A DNA stretch of 5,643 bases from Acidiferrobacteraceae bacterium (GCA_027343725.1 DAHWKH010000085.1:1-5643); one strand, 5' to 3'; counted from the first letter of the stretch, positions 1 to 5,188 are shown. Notes: generated by a model from the sequence alone, not told the origin. A program made the numbers and translations.

Positions 1-446
1 TGGCCCCGATCGAGCCGGGCGTGCAGCTGACGGTCCCCTGGCAGAAGAAGCCTGCGATTATCGTGAACCGGACCCCCGCGATGTTGGCGACGCTCGCGGA
101 AGCGGAGAAGAAAGGGCTTTTGAAGGACCCGCATTGCAACGTGCCGCAGCAGCCGCCGTATTGCAAGAATCGCTACCGCGCGCGCAAACCCGAGTGGCTC
201 GTCATGGTGCGCATCTGCACGCATTTGTGTTGCATCCCCCATTACCGCCCGAAGAAGGCCAGCGTGACCCCGTGGTGGCTCGGCGGATTCCATTGCCCCT
301 GCCATGGCTCGATGTACGACCTCTCGGGGCGCGTGATCAAAGGCTCCCCGGCACCGCACAACATGGCGGTGCCGGAGTACACGTTCTCGCCCAACGGGAA
401 GGTGGTGACCATAACAAAGATGTACCCGAAGGCGCACTTGTGCTAG
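1..446 (+). CDS. petA: Ubiquinol-cytochrome c reductase Rieske iron-sulfur subunit (5' truncated)
   Basis: This is the [2Fe-2S] subunit of the cytochrome bc1 complex. It takes the first electron from quinol at the Qo site and passes it to cytochrome c1 on the periplasmic side. The reading frame is open from the window edge (first whole codon at 3), giving 147 residues. About 50 N-terminal residues (Tat-type signal/membrane anchor and hinge) lie outside, so an apparent GTG start at 21 is not the true start. Cluster box I reads CTHLCC (216-233) and box II CPCHGS (294-311), followed by the usual MYDLSGR and PAP loop. Cys and His of each box are the expected ligands, and the second Cys of each forms the family disulfide. 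The Ser and Tyr of box II that raise the redox potential are present. Box I has Cys where the family normally has Gly, and three further cysteines lie elsewhere. petB follows after 28 bases. Confidence 0.96.
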   Translation, partial: APIEPGVQLTVPWQKKPAIIVNRTPAMLATLAEAEKKGLLKDPHCNVPQQPPYCKNRYRARKPEWLVMVRICTHLCCIPHYRPKKASVTPWWLGGFHCPCHGSMYDLSGRVIKGSPAPHNMAVPEYTFSPNGKVVTITKMYPKAHLC

Positions 447-463
447 GCCATGGCCAGAAAGGT

Positions 464-470
464 AGGAGAG
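464..470 (+). promoter_or_regulatory. Ribosome binding site of petB
   Basis: AGGAGAG lies four bases upstream of the petB ATG at 475, in the 28-base petA-petB gap. It supports that start, which also gives the usual short hydrophilic N-terminus of cytochrome b. No promoter or terminator is seen in the gap, consistent with one petABC transcript. Confidence 0.75.
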
Positions 471-474
471 TCAC

Positions 475-1683
475 ATGAGTAAGTTTGGTGATTGGTTAAA
501 CGAGCGCTTTCCCGCGCGCGAGATGATGCGGGAGCACATGACGGAGTACTTCGCCCCGAAAAACTTCAACATCCTGTATTACACGGGATCGCTTTTGCTG
601 CTCATGATCGTGTTGCAGCTCGTGTCGGGGTTCCTGTTGATGGCGCACTACGTGCCGACGAGCCAGGACGCGTTCAATTCCGTGCAGGGCATCATGTATG
701 ACACGAAATGGGGCTGGCTCATCCGCTACATGCACGTGGACGGGGTGTCGCTGATCTTTATCCTGCTGTATCTGCACATGGGCCGCGGTTTGCTCTACGG
801 CTCGTACCGCAAGCCGCGGGAGTTACTGTGGATCATCGGCTACCTCCTTTACATCATGATGATGGGCGAGGCGTTCTTCGGTTACGTGCTGCCCTTCGGG
901 AACCTCTCCTACTGGGCGGGACAGGTCATCACCTCCATCATCCACGCGGTCCCCTGGATCGGGCCCGGGCTCACGACGCTTGCGCGCGGCGGGCCGGGCG
1001 TCGGCACGGCCACGCTCGAGCGCTTCCTCGCGCTGCACGCGGTCCTCTGGTTCCTGATCATCGCCGCCTTGATCGTGCTGCACATCCTGGCGCTCCACCA
1101 GGTCGGCTCCAACAATCCGGACGGGATCGAGATCAAGGATCACAAAGGTCCTGACGGGCATCCCCTGGACGGCATCCCCTTCCACCCGTATTACACCGTG
1201 AAGGACATCTTCGGGGTCGGGGTGTGGTTGACGCTCTTTGCCGCCATCATCTTCTACGCGCCCACCATGCACGGCGTGTTTCTCGAGCGGACCACGTTCT
1301 TCCGGGCCAATCCCATGGTCGCCCTGCCGGACGTGACACCGCCTTGGTACCTGGCGCCCTACTACGCGATGTTGCGCGCGATCCCCAACAAGTACTTCGG
1401 GATCGCACTCATGATTCTCGCGATCGTCCTGCCGTTCTTCCTGCCCTGGCTCGACCGCAATCCGGTGCGCTCCAGTCGCTATCGGCCGGTCTACAGGGCG
1501 ATGATCATCCTCCTCGCGATCACGTTCTTCACCCTGGCCTGGGTGGGTGAGCAGCCGCCGCTGCCGAAGTATTTTTTCATTGAGCGGCTGGGTGCTGCCA
1601 TCTATGTCGGTTTTTACCTGTTGTTACCGATCATCAGCTCCTTCGAGCCAACCAGGACAGTTCCGGAAAGGGTGAGATCATGA
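475..1683 (+). CDS. petB: Cytochrome b subunit of the bc1 complex
   Basis: This integral membrane subunit (402 aa) carries haems bL and bH and forms the Qo and Qi quinone sites. It is full length, with about eight hydrophobic segments (roughly 35-56, 80-107, 117-138, 183-207, 245-261, 307-325, 341-357, 370-391), not split as in b6f. Haem ligands are His87/His101 and His188/His203. Packing glycines 38, 52, 122 and 136 and the propionate arginines 84 and 104 are present. Qi-site residues His208, Lys243 and Asp244 match the family. Two departures stand out: the second histidine pair is separated by 14 residues, not the 13 usual in proteobacterial and mitochondrial cytochrome b, and the Qo motif PEWY is PPWY (289-292). 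Helix B has DGVS where NGAS is common. The stop overlaps the petC start, so the two are probably translationally coupled. Confidence 0.98.
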   Translation: MSKFGDWLNERFPAREMMREHMTEYFAPKNFNILYYTGSLLLLMIVLQLVSGFLLMAHYVPTSQDAFNSVQGIMYDTKWGWLIRYMHVDGVSLIFILLYLHMGRGLLYGSYRKPRELLWIIGYLLYIMMMGEAFFGYVLPFGNLSYWAGQVITSIIHAVPWIGPGLTTLARGGPGVGTATLERFLALHAVLWFLIIAALIVLHILALHQVGSNNPDGIEIKDHKGPDGHPLDGIPFHPYYTVKDIFGVGVWLTLFAAIIFYAPTMHGVFLERTTFFRANPMVALPDVTPPWYLAPYYAMLRAIPNKYFGIALMILAIVLPFFLPWLDRNPVRSSRYRPVYRAMIILLAITFFTLAWVGEQPPLPKYFFIERLGAAIYVGFYLLLPIISSFEPTRTVPERVRS

Positions 1684-2453
1684 TGAGGAAAGCGAGATTG
1701 GGCGCGCTCGCGGGCGCCTTGGGACTCCTGGGGATGGCGCCGGCCTTCGCCACACCGCTGGCCACGCCGTCGTATACCTTCAACAAATCGACCGTGATCG
1801 CGGGCGCGCGGCTCTTCGCGGACCACTGCAGCGCCTGTCACGCGGTCAGCAATCTGCGCTACGACCGGCTCGAGTCGCTCGGGATGACGAAGGCCGAGAT
1901 CAAGAAAGACATCATGTTGCCGGGGGGCGCCAACATTTTGAAGGGCATGCGCCCGACCATGACCCAGGCGGACGCCAAGAAGTGGTTCGGCCTGCCGCCC
2001 CCGAATCTGAGCCATATCGTACGCGCCATGGGGGCGCGCTGGGTCTATACCTATCTCACGTCGTTCTACTGGGATCCCAAGCGGCCGTCGGGCTGGAACA
2101 ACCACGTCTTCCCGAACGTCGCGATGCCGAACATCCTCGCGCCCTGGGGCGGCACCTACACGAAGACGGGTAAGGTTTTGCAACCCGGACGGGAGACGCC
2201 CGCGGCCTACCATAAAGAGGTGGCCGAGATCGTCGCCTTCCTGCGCTATGCGAGCGACCCCTCGGTCTTCGAACGCCGGGAACTCGGCCGATATGTCCTC
2301 GGGGTCATGGTGCTCCTGACGGTGCTCGCCTATCTCCTGAAGAAGGAGTATTGGAAGGACGTCCATGGCCCGGAGAAGCCCGGAGAAGAGGGCCACTCGC
2401 AGGACGTCGGGGCCAGCAAGAAGCGCCGCGAAGGCCGATCCGGGACCCGCTGA
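1680..2453 (+). CDS. petC: Cytochrome c1 subunit of the bc1 complex
   Basis: This membrane-anchored c-type cytochrome (257 aa) takes electrons from the Rieske protein and passes them to a soluble cytochrome c. The start ATG overlaps the petB stop as ATGA, with AAGGGTGAG just upstream; a second in-frame ATG follows directly. An N-terminal signal peptide (about 1-24, ending AFA) directs export. The single haem motif CSACH is at residues 50-54 (1827-1841). Met149 in FPNVAMPN is the likely sixth ligand. PPPNLS and the RPSGWNNHVFPN region are typical of c1. One C-terminal membrane segment (about 205-220) is followed by KKEYWKDVH, where many family members end. Here a charged, probably disordered tail of about 28 residues follows. 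It is the last gene of the operon, with a terminator 15 bases after the stop. Confidence 0.97.
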   Translation: MMRKARLGALAGALGLLGMAPAFATPLATPSYTFNKSTVIAGARLFADHCSACHAVSNLRYDRLESLGMTKAEIKKDIMLPGGANILKGMRPTMTQADAKKWFGLPPPNLSHIVRAMGARWVYTYLTSFYWDPKRPSGWNNHVFPNVAMPNILAPWGGTYTKTGKVLQPGRETPAAYHKEVAEIVAFLRYASDPSVFERRELGRYVLGVMVLLTVLAYLLKKEYWKDVHGPEKPGEEGHSQDVGASKKRREGRSGTR

Positions 2454-2467
2454 CGTTCCATTCCCGC

Positions 2468-2496
2468 AAATCCCCCCGGTTGGGGGGATTTTTTTT
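2468..2496 (+). terminator. Rho-independent terminator of the petABC operon
   Basis: A perfect 10-bp stem (AAATCCCCCC at 2468-2477 with GGGGGGATTT at 2482-2491) closes on a GGTT loop and runs into a T tract (2489-2496). It begins 15 bases after the petC stop. The opposite strand has only a short T run after the stem, so it should act mainly on the + strand. It separates petABC from the downstream nuclease gene. Confidence 0.95.
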
Positions 2497-2524
2497 GTCC
2501 GAAGCCGCCCCCGACCCGTTTCTC

Positions 2525-2561
2525 TCCGGAGCCCGCCGGACCTCGCCCGGCTTGACGCCGG
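2525..2561. repeat. Two small inverted repeats ahead of the ERCC4-domain gene
   Basis: TCCGG (2525-2529) pairs with CCGGA (2536-2540), and CCGGC (2547-2551) pairs with GCCGG (2557-2561) around a TTGAC loop. They lie in the 116-base gap between the petC terminator and the nuclease gene. TTGACG (2552-2557) could serve as a -35 element, but the hexamer 17 bases on (CAGTGT) is a poor -10, so no promoter is called. In GC-rich DNA such short repeats can arise by chance. Confidence 0.3.
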
Positions 2562-2612
2562 ACGGGGATTCTCGCAGTGTGAGGGGGTTTTCGGGCAGGA
2601 TGAGGGACGGGC

Positions 2613-3029
2613 ATGGCCGAGGTCGTGGTACGCGTCGATGAGCGCGAGCGGGGGCGGGTTCTGAAGGCGCTCGAGGAGGCCGAAGACATCCGCCTGGAAA
2701 GGGAGGAGTTGGCGTTCGGGGATTATATCCTGCCCGATGGTCTGGTGGTGGAGCGCAAGTCCGCGACCGATTTCGTCTTGAGCGTCGTGGACGGGGGGCT
2801 GTGGGAGAACATCGAACACCTGACGCAGGCCCACCGGCAGGTCCTCTATATCATCGAAGGCGACCCCTACGTCACGCGCTTCCACCAAAAGGCCCTGGAC
2901 GTTCATCGCGCGTTCGCGCGGATGGTGGTCGATCACGGCATCGCGGTCCTTCCGAGTCCCGATGCCGAACAGACGGGCGTTTTGCTGGTCTTGATGACGC
3001 GCGCGCTCGCCCAACGCGCGGCTTCGTGA
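2613..3029 (+). CDS. Stand-alone ERCC4/XPF-type nuclease domain protein
   Basis: This 138-residue protein consists almost only of the ERCC4 nuclease fold found in XPF, Mus81 and archaeal Hef, enzymes that cut branched or flapped DNA. The visible motifs, in order, are VDERE (8-12), GDY (36-38) and ERKSATD (47-53). Together they give the metal-dependent active-site pattern GD-x(n)-ERK-x3-D with all acidic residues intact. The rest (VLYIIEGDP near 88-96, then a helical region with FARMVVDHGIAVL) fits the domain core. The C-terminal helix-hairpin-helix pair used by XPF and Mus81 for dimerisation and DNA binding is absent, as are helicase motifs. The start is firm: an in-frame stop lies at 2601-2603, and GAGGGA (2602-2607) precedes the ATG by five bases. 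The substrate is unknown; a role in DNA repair is inferred from the family only. It lies downstream of the petC terminator and may be co-transcribed with the transaldolase gene. Confidence 0.85.
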   Translation: MAEVVVRVDERERGRVLKALEEAEDIRLEREELAFGDYILPDGLVVERKSATDFVLSVVDGGLWENIEHLTQAHRQVLYIIEGDPYVTRFHQKALDVHRAFARMVVDHGIAVLPSPDAEQTGVLLVLMTRALAQRAAS

Positions 3030-3033
3030 GCGG

Positions 3034-3078
3034 CCCCTCAGGGGTCCGAACCTTCGGAGGGACGGCCGGTCCAACCGG
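3034..3078 (+). repeat. Three tandem small hairpins between the nuclease and transaldolase genes
   Basis: CCCC/GGGG around TCA (3034-3044), TCCGA/TCGGA around ACCT (3045-3058) and CCGGT/ACCGG around CCA (3066-3078) follow one another directly after the nuclease stop. There is no T tract, so they do not form an intrinsic terminator. They could slow decay or help Rho-dependent ending, or they may be chance pairing in GC-rich DNA. Confidence 0.35.
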
Positions 3079-3104
3079 GGGCGGGGAAGGCCGGCGGGAT
3101 CATC

Positions 3105-3110
3105 AGGAGG
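3105..3110 (+). promoter_or_regulatory. Ribosome binding site that decides the GTG start of tal
   Basis: A consensus AGGAGG lies four bases before the GTG at 3115. No ATG is nearby, and this start places the catalytic Asp at residue 17, the same number as in E. coli TalB. GTG is therefore accepted as the start. Confidence 0.85.
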
Positions 3111-3114
3111 GCAG

Positions 3115-4239
3115 GTGAACAGCATCGAGCGCATCGCGGCCTTGGGACAGCGGATCTGGTATGACAATATCAGCCGCGACCTCATAACGAGCGGCGATTT
3201 GCAGCGGCTCGTGGCGGCCGGCGTGCGCGGTGTGACCACCAATCCGACGATATTCGAGAAGGCCGTCCGCGACGGCGGGCATTACGACGCCGAGATTCGC
3301 CGCCTCGAGGAGGGGGCGCACACCCCGGCGGAACTGGTGCGCGAACTGATGGCGGCGGATGTGCGTCTGGCGGCCGATGTGCTGCGCGGCCTCTATGACC
3401 GCAGTCTCGGGACCGATGGTTATGTGAGCATTGAAGTGGCCCCGGACAAGGCCCAGGACACCGATGCGACGGTGGCCGAGGCGCGACTCTTGTGGGAGCG
3501 GGTGGGGCGGCCCAACGTCATGATCAAGATTCCGGCCACGGATGCCGGCATCGAGGCCATGCGGGTGGTGCTGGCGGACGGCATCAATGTGAACGTGACG
3601 TTGATTTTCGCGCTCGAGGTGTACGAGCGCGTGGCGGCGGCCTATCGGGACGCGGTGGAGGCGCGCTTGCGCGCGGACCAGCCGGTCGACAAGCTCGCTT
3701 CGGTCGCGAGCGTATTCGTCAGCCGTGTCGATACCCTGGTCGACGGCCTGCTGCGCGAAAAACTCAACAGCGCACCCGCGGCCGAGGCCAAACGCCTGGC
3801 GGCGCTCCTCGGCCGGACTGGACTCGCCAACGCCCAGCGCATCTATCAACGCTACAAGGATCTGTTCCGCGGTCCGGACTTCGCGCGCCTGCGCGCCCGT
3901 GGCGCGCGCGTGCAGTGGCCGTTGTGGGCGAGCACCAGCAGCAAGGATCCGGAACGCCCGGCAACTTGGTATATCGACCGGCTGATCGCGCCCGACACCA
4001 TCAATACCGTCCCCCCGCAGACCCTGGAGGCGATCCAGGCCCATCGCCGCCCGCAGGCCCTGCTCGAGGCGGAACTGCCCAAGGCACGAGCGGTCCTGGA
4101 CGGCATCCGGCGCGAGGGGCTCGAGCTCCCCGCCCTGCTCGATACCCTGCTGGCGCAAGGCCTCGCGGCGTTCGAGTCCTCGTATGTCGCCCTCGAGGCA
4201 CGTCTTGCCGACAAAAAGGCCGCTTTGGCCGCTTCCTGA
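3115..4239 (+). CDS. tal: Transaldolase
   Basis: Transaldolase moves a three-carbon dihydroxyacetone unit from sedoheptulose 7-phosphate to glyceraldehyde 3-phosphate in the non-oxidative pentose phosphate pathway, in the cytoplasm. The 374-residue length, GVTTNPTIFEKA (39-50), GTDGYVSIEV and LWASTSSKDP fit the longer transaldolase group first named from mycobacteria and common in Proteobacteria, rather than the shorter E. coli TalB group. The Schiff-base lysine is Lys138 in MIKIPAT. By family comparison Asp17, Asn43, Glu107, Thr162 and Ser203 line the active site. The start is GTG with a consensus AGGAGG. In an autotroph it could also serve sugar-phosphate rearrangement beside the Calvin cycle, but no Calvin gene is visible here. 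No intrinsic terminator follows; the rnpB promoter overlaps the stop codon, so readthrough into rnpB is likely. Confidence 0.96.
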   Translation: MNSIERIAALGQRIWYDNISRDLITSGDLQRLVAAGVRGVTTNPTIFEKAVRDGGHYDAEIRRLEEGAHTPAELVRELMAADVRLAADVLRGLYDRSLGTDGYVSIEVAPDKAQDTDATVAEARLLWERVGRPNVMIKIPATDAGIEAMRVVLADGINVNVTLIFALEVYERVAAAYRDAVEARLRADQPVDKLASVASVFVSRVDTLVDGLLREKLNSAPAAEAKRLAALLGRTGLANAQRIYQRYKDLFRGPDFARLRARGARVQWPLWASTSSKDPERPATWYIDRLIAPDTINTVPPQTLEAIQAHRRPQALLEAELPKARAVLDGIRREGLELPALLDTLLAQGLAAFESSYVALEARLADKKAALAAS

Positions 4240-4259
4240 GGCGCGAACACGCGTATACT
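4232..4259 (+). promoter_or_regulatory. Probable rnpB promoter
   Basis: TATACT (4254-4259) is a good sigma70-type -10 box and stands six bases before G4266, the first base of the P1 helix of RNase P RNA. The best -35 candidate is CTTCCT (4232-4237) at 16-base spacing, which is weak. The promoter overlaps the end of tal (stop 4237-4239). Confidence 0.7.
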
Positions 4260-4265
4260 CGCCCC

Positions 4266-4605
4266 GGGAGTCGGCCAGACAGTCGCTGACCTTGAAGAAA
4301 GGGCAGAGGAAAGTCCGGGCTCCATAGGGCAAGGTGCCAGGTAACGCCTGGGAGGCGCGAGCCTACGGAAAGTGCCACAGAAAAGATACCGCCCGGAAAC
4401 GGGTAAGGGTGAAATGGTGCGGTAAGAGCGCACCGCGCCGGTGGCAACATCGGTGGCAGGGCAAACCCCACCTGGAGCAAGACCGAATAGGGGGACTGTG
4501 ACGCGGCCCGCGTTGTCCCCGGGTAGGTCGCTTGAGGCGCTTGGCGACAGGCGTCCCAGAGGAATGACTGTCCACGACAGAACCCGGCTTATCGGCCGAC
4601 TCCCA
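4266..4605 (+). ncRNA. rnpB: RNase P RNA, bacterial type A
   Basis: This is the catalytic RNA that trims the 5' leader from tRNA precursors together with the RnpA protein. The ends are set by a perfect 11-bp P1 helix (4266-4276 with 4594-4604). Conserved cores are present: GAGGAAAGTCCGGGCTCC (4306-4323, 5' strand of P4 and flank), GGTGCGGTAAGAGCGCACC (P13 region), GGGTAGG (4521-4527, the L15-type element that contacts the tRNA CCA end) and ACGACAGAACCCGGCTTATC (4574-4593, 3' strand of P4). The type A helices P16 (4491-4496 with 4515-4520) and P17 (4501-4505 with 4509-4513) can be drawn, as can P9 with a GCGA loop and P18. At about 340 nt it is shorter than the 377-nt E. coli RNA, mainly because P3 and P12 are short; P12 is CCCG-GAAA-CGGG (4392-4403). 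It directly precedes mraZ, as in Pseudomonas. Confidence 0.98.
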
Positions 4606-4616
4606 CTCTCTCCCCC

Positions 4617-4644
4617 GGGAATGCCTCCCATTCGTCCCCTTTTT
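4617..4644 (+). terminator. Possible weak terminator of rnpB
   Basis: GAATG (4619-4623) pairs with CATTC (4629-4633), with flanking GG (4617-4618) able to pair with CC past a bulge. Four C and five T (4640-4644) follow. The stem is short and imperfect, but the position just after the RNase P RNA and before the mraZ promoter fits. Confidence 0.4.
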
Positions 4645-4655
4645 GGTGCGTGTGC

Positions 4656-4685
4656 TTGACTTCGCTTTTCGGGCGTCTCTATAGT
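4656..4685 (+). promoter_or_regulatory. Sigma70-type promoter of mraZ and the dcw cluster
   Basis: TTGACT (4656-4661) and TATAGT (4680-4685) are each one base from consensus (TTGACA, TATAAT) and are separated by 18 bases. Transcription should start near 4691-4693, just before the GTGGG repeats, leaving a leader of about 47 bases. Confidence 0.88.
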
Positions 4686-4693
4686 GTCACCAA

Positions 4694-4718
4694 GTGGGTA
4701 AAAGTGGGTATTTGTGGG
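4694..4718 (+). promoter_or_regulatory. MraZ box: three GTGGG direct repeats
   Basis: GTGGG occurs at 4694-4698, 4704-4708 and 4714-4718, each followed by five less conserved bases, so the repeats lie on one helical face at 10-bp steps. MraZ proteins are known to bind such repeats upstream of their own gene and repress the dcw operon. The first repeat starts a few bases past the predicted transcription start, a position that would block promoter escape. A GGGGA at the next 10-bp step is too degenerate to call as a fourth copy and overlaps the ribosome binding site. Confidence 0.93.
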
Positions 4719-4723
4719 ATCCT

Positions 4724-4731
4724 GGGGAGGA
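4724..4731 (+). promoter_or_regulatory. Ribosome binding site that decides the mraZ start
   Basis: GGGGAGGA lies seven bases before the ATG at 4739. This excludes an in-frame GTG at 4694, which belongs to the first MraZ-box repeat and would add 15 residues not found in the family. Confidence 0.85.
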
Positions 4732-4738
4732 TAGGGCC

Positions 4739-5188
4739 ATGTTCCGCGGCGTCAACGGCATCAGTCTCGATGGTAAGGGGCGCATGGCGATCCCGACCCG
4801 TTATCGGGACGAGTTGCGGGCGTTGTGCGCGGGGCGTCTGGTGATGACCGTCGATCGGGACCACTGCCTGCTGCTCTATCCCCTGCCGGAATGGGAGGTC
4901 ATCGAGGAAAAGCTCGTGCGGCTGCCGAGTTTTCGGGCCCAGACCCGGCGTTTGCAGCGCCTCTTGATCGGACACGCGACCGAGTGCGACATGGACGGCG
5001 CCGGCCGCATCCTGCTGCCGGCGCCGCTTCGGGAGTTTGCCGCTTTGGATAAGGATATCGTGTTGATCGGACAAGGGAACAAGTTTGAGCTGTGGGATGC
5101 GGCCACTTGGAATGCGCGCCGGGCCGAGTGGCTGGCGGATGGGGAAGACGGGGACTTGCCGGCCGAGTTGCAGTCGCTATCGCTGTGA
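4739..5188 (+). CDS. mraZ: Transcriptional regulator MraZ
   Basis: MraZ is a DNA-binding repressor at the head of the division and cell-wall cluster. The 149-residue product has the two tandem AbrB-like SpoVT/MraZ domains expected: the first has SLDGKGRMAIPTRYRDEL (residues 9-26) and the second CDMDGAGRILLPAPLREFA (from about 83). Each contains the DxxGR motif (11-15 and 86-90) that in this family contacts DNA from a ring-shaped oligomer. N-terminal MFRGVNGISLDGKGR is typical. The length is normal. A good ribosome binding site and the three GTGGG repeats in the leader support the ATG chosen here. The stop overlaps the rsmH start by GTGA. Autorepression through the upstream repeats is inferred from the family. 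Confidence 0.97.
   Translation: MFRGVNGISLDGKGRMAIPTRYRDELRALCAGRLVMTVDRDHCLLLYPLPEWEVIEEKLVRLPSFRAQTRRLQRLLIGHATECDMDGAGRILLPAPLREFAALDKDIVLIGQGNKFELWDAATWNARRAEWLADGEDGDLPAELQSLSL

Noticed and set aside
475..2453. Assignment as a cytochrome b6f complex because of the H-x14-H spacing
   Set aside because: Cytochrome b is one full-length chain, the third gene is cytochrome c1 (CSACH, Met149, KKEYWKD) and not cytochrome f, so this is bc1.
2552..2580. Promoter for the ERCC4-domain gene (TTGACG-N17-CAGTGT)
   Set aside because: The -10 candidate matches the consensus poorly and the -35 lies in a hairpin loop. A promoter is expected after the terminator but could not be placed.
1614..3242. Open frame of 542 codons on the minus strand
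   Set aside because: It runs antisense across petC, the terminator, the nuclease gene and the start of tal, and its translation is low-complexity Arg/Gly/Pro-rich with no recognisable domain. Such shadows are common in GC-rich DNA.
3103..4332. Open frame of 409 codons on the minus strand
   Set aside because: It is antisense to all of tal and part of rnpB, with no recognised motif. The + strand transaldolase is unmistakable.
3852..4631. Further minus-strand frames (259 and 159 codons) over tal and rnpB
   Set aside because: They cross the structured RNase P RNA and the tal coding strand and have no family signature.
4441..4659. Short + strand frame within rnpB
   Set aside because: It lies inside the RNase P RNA and its sequence is explained by RNA helices.
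4694..4718. GTGGG repeats as a CRISPR or plasmid iteron array
   Set aside because: The repeats are 5 bases long at 10-bp steps and stand directly before mraZ, which identifies them as an MraZ box.
4694..4738. Earlier GTG start for mraZ
   Set aside because: The GTG is part of the first MraZ-box repeat, lacks a ribosome binding site and adds residues absent from the family; ATG 4739 has a strong site.
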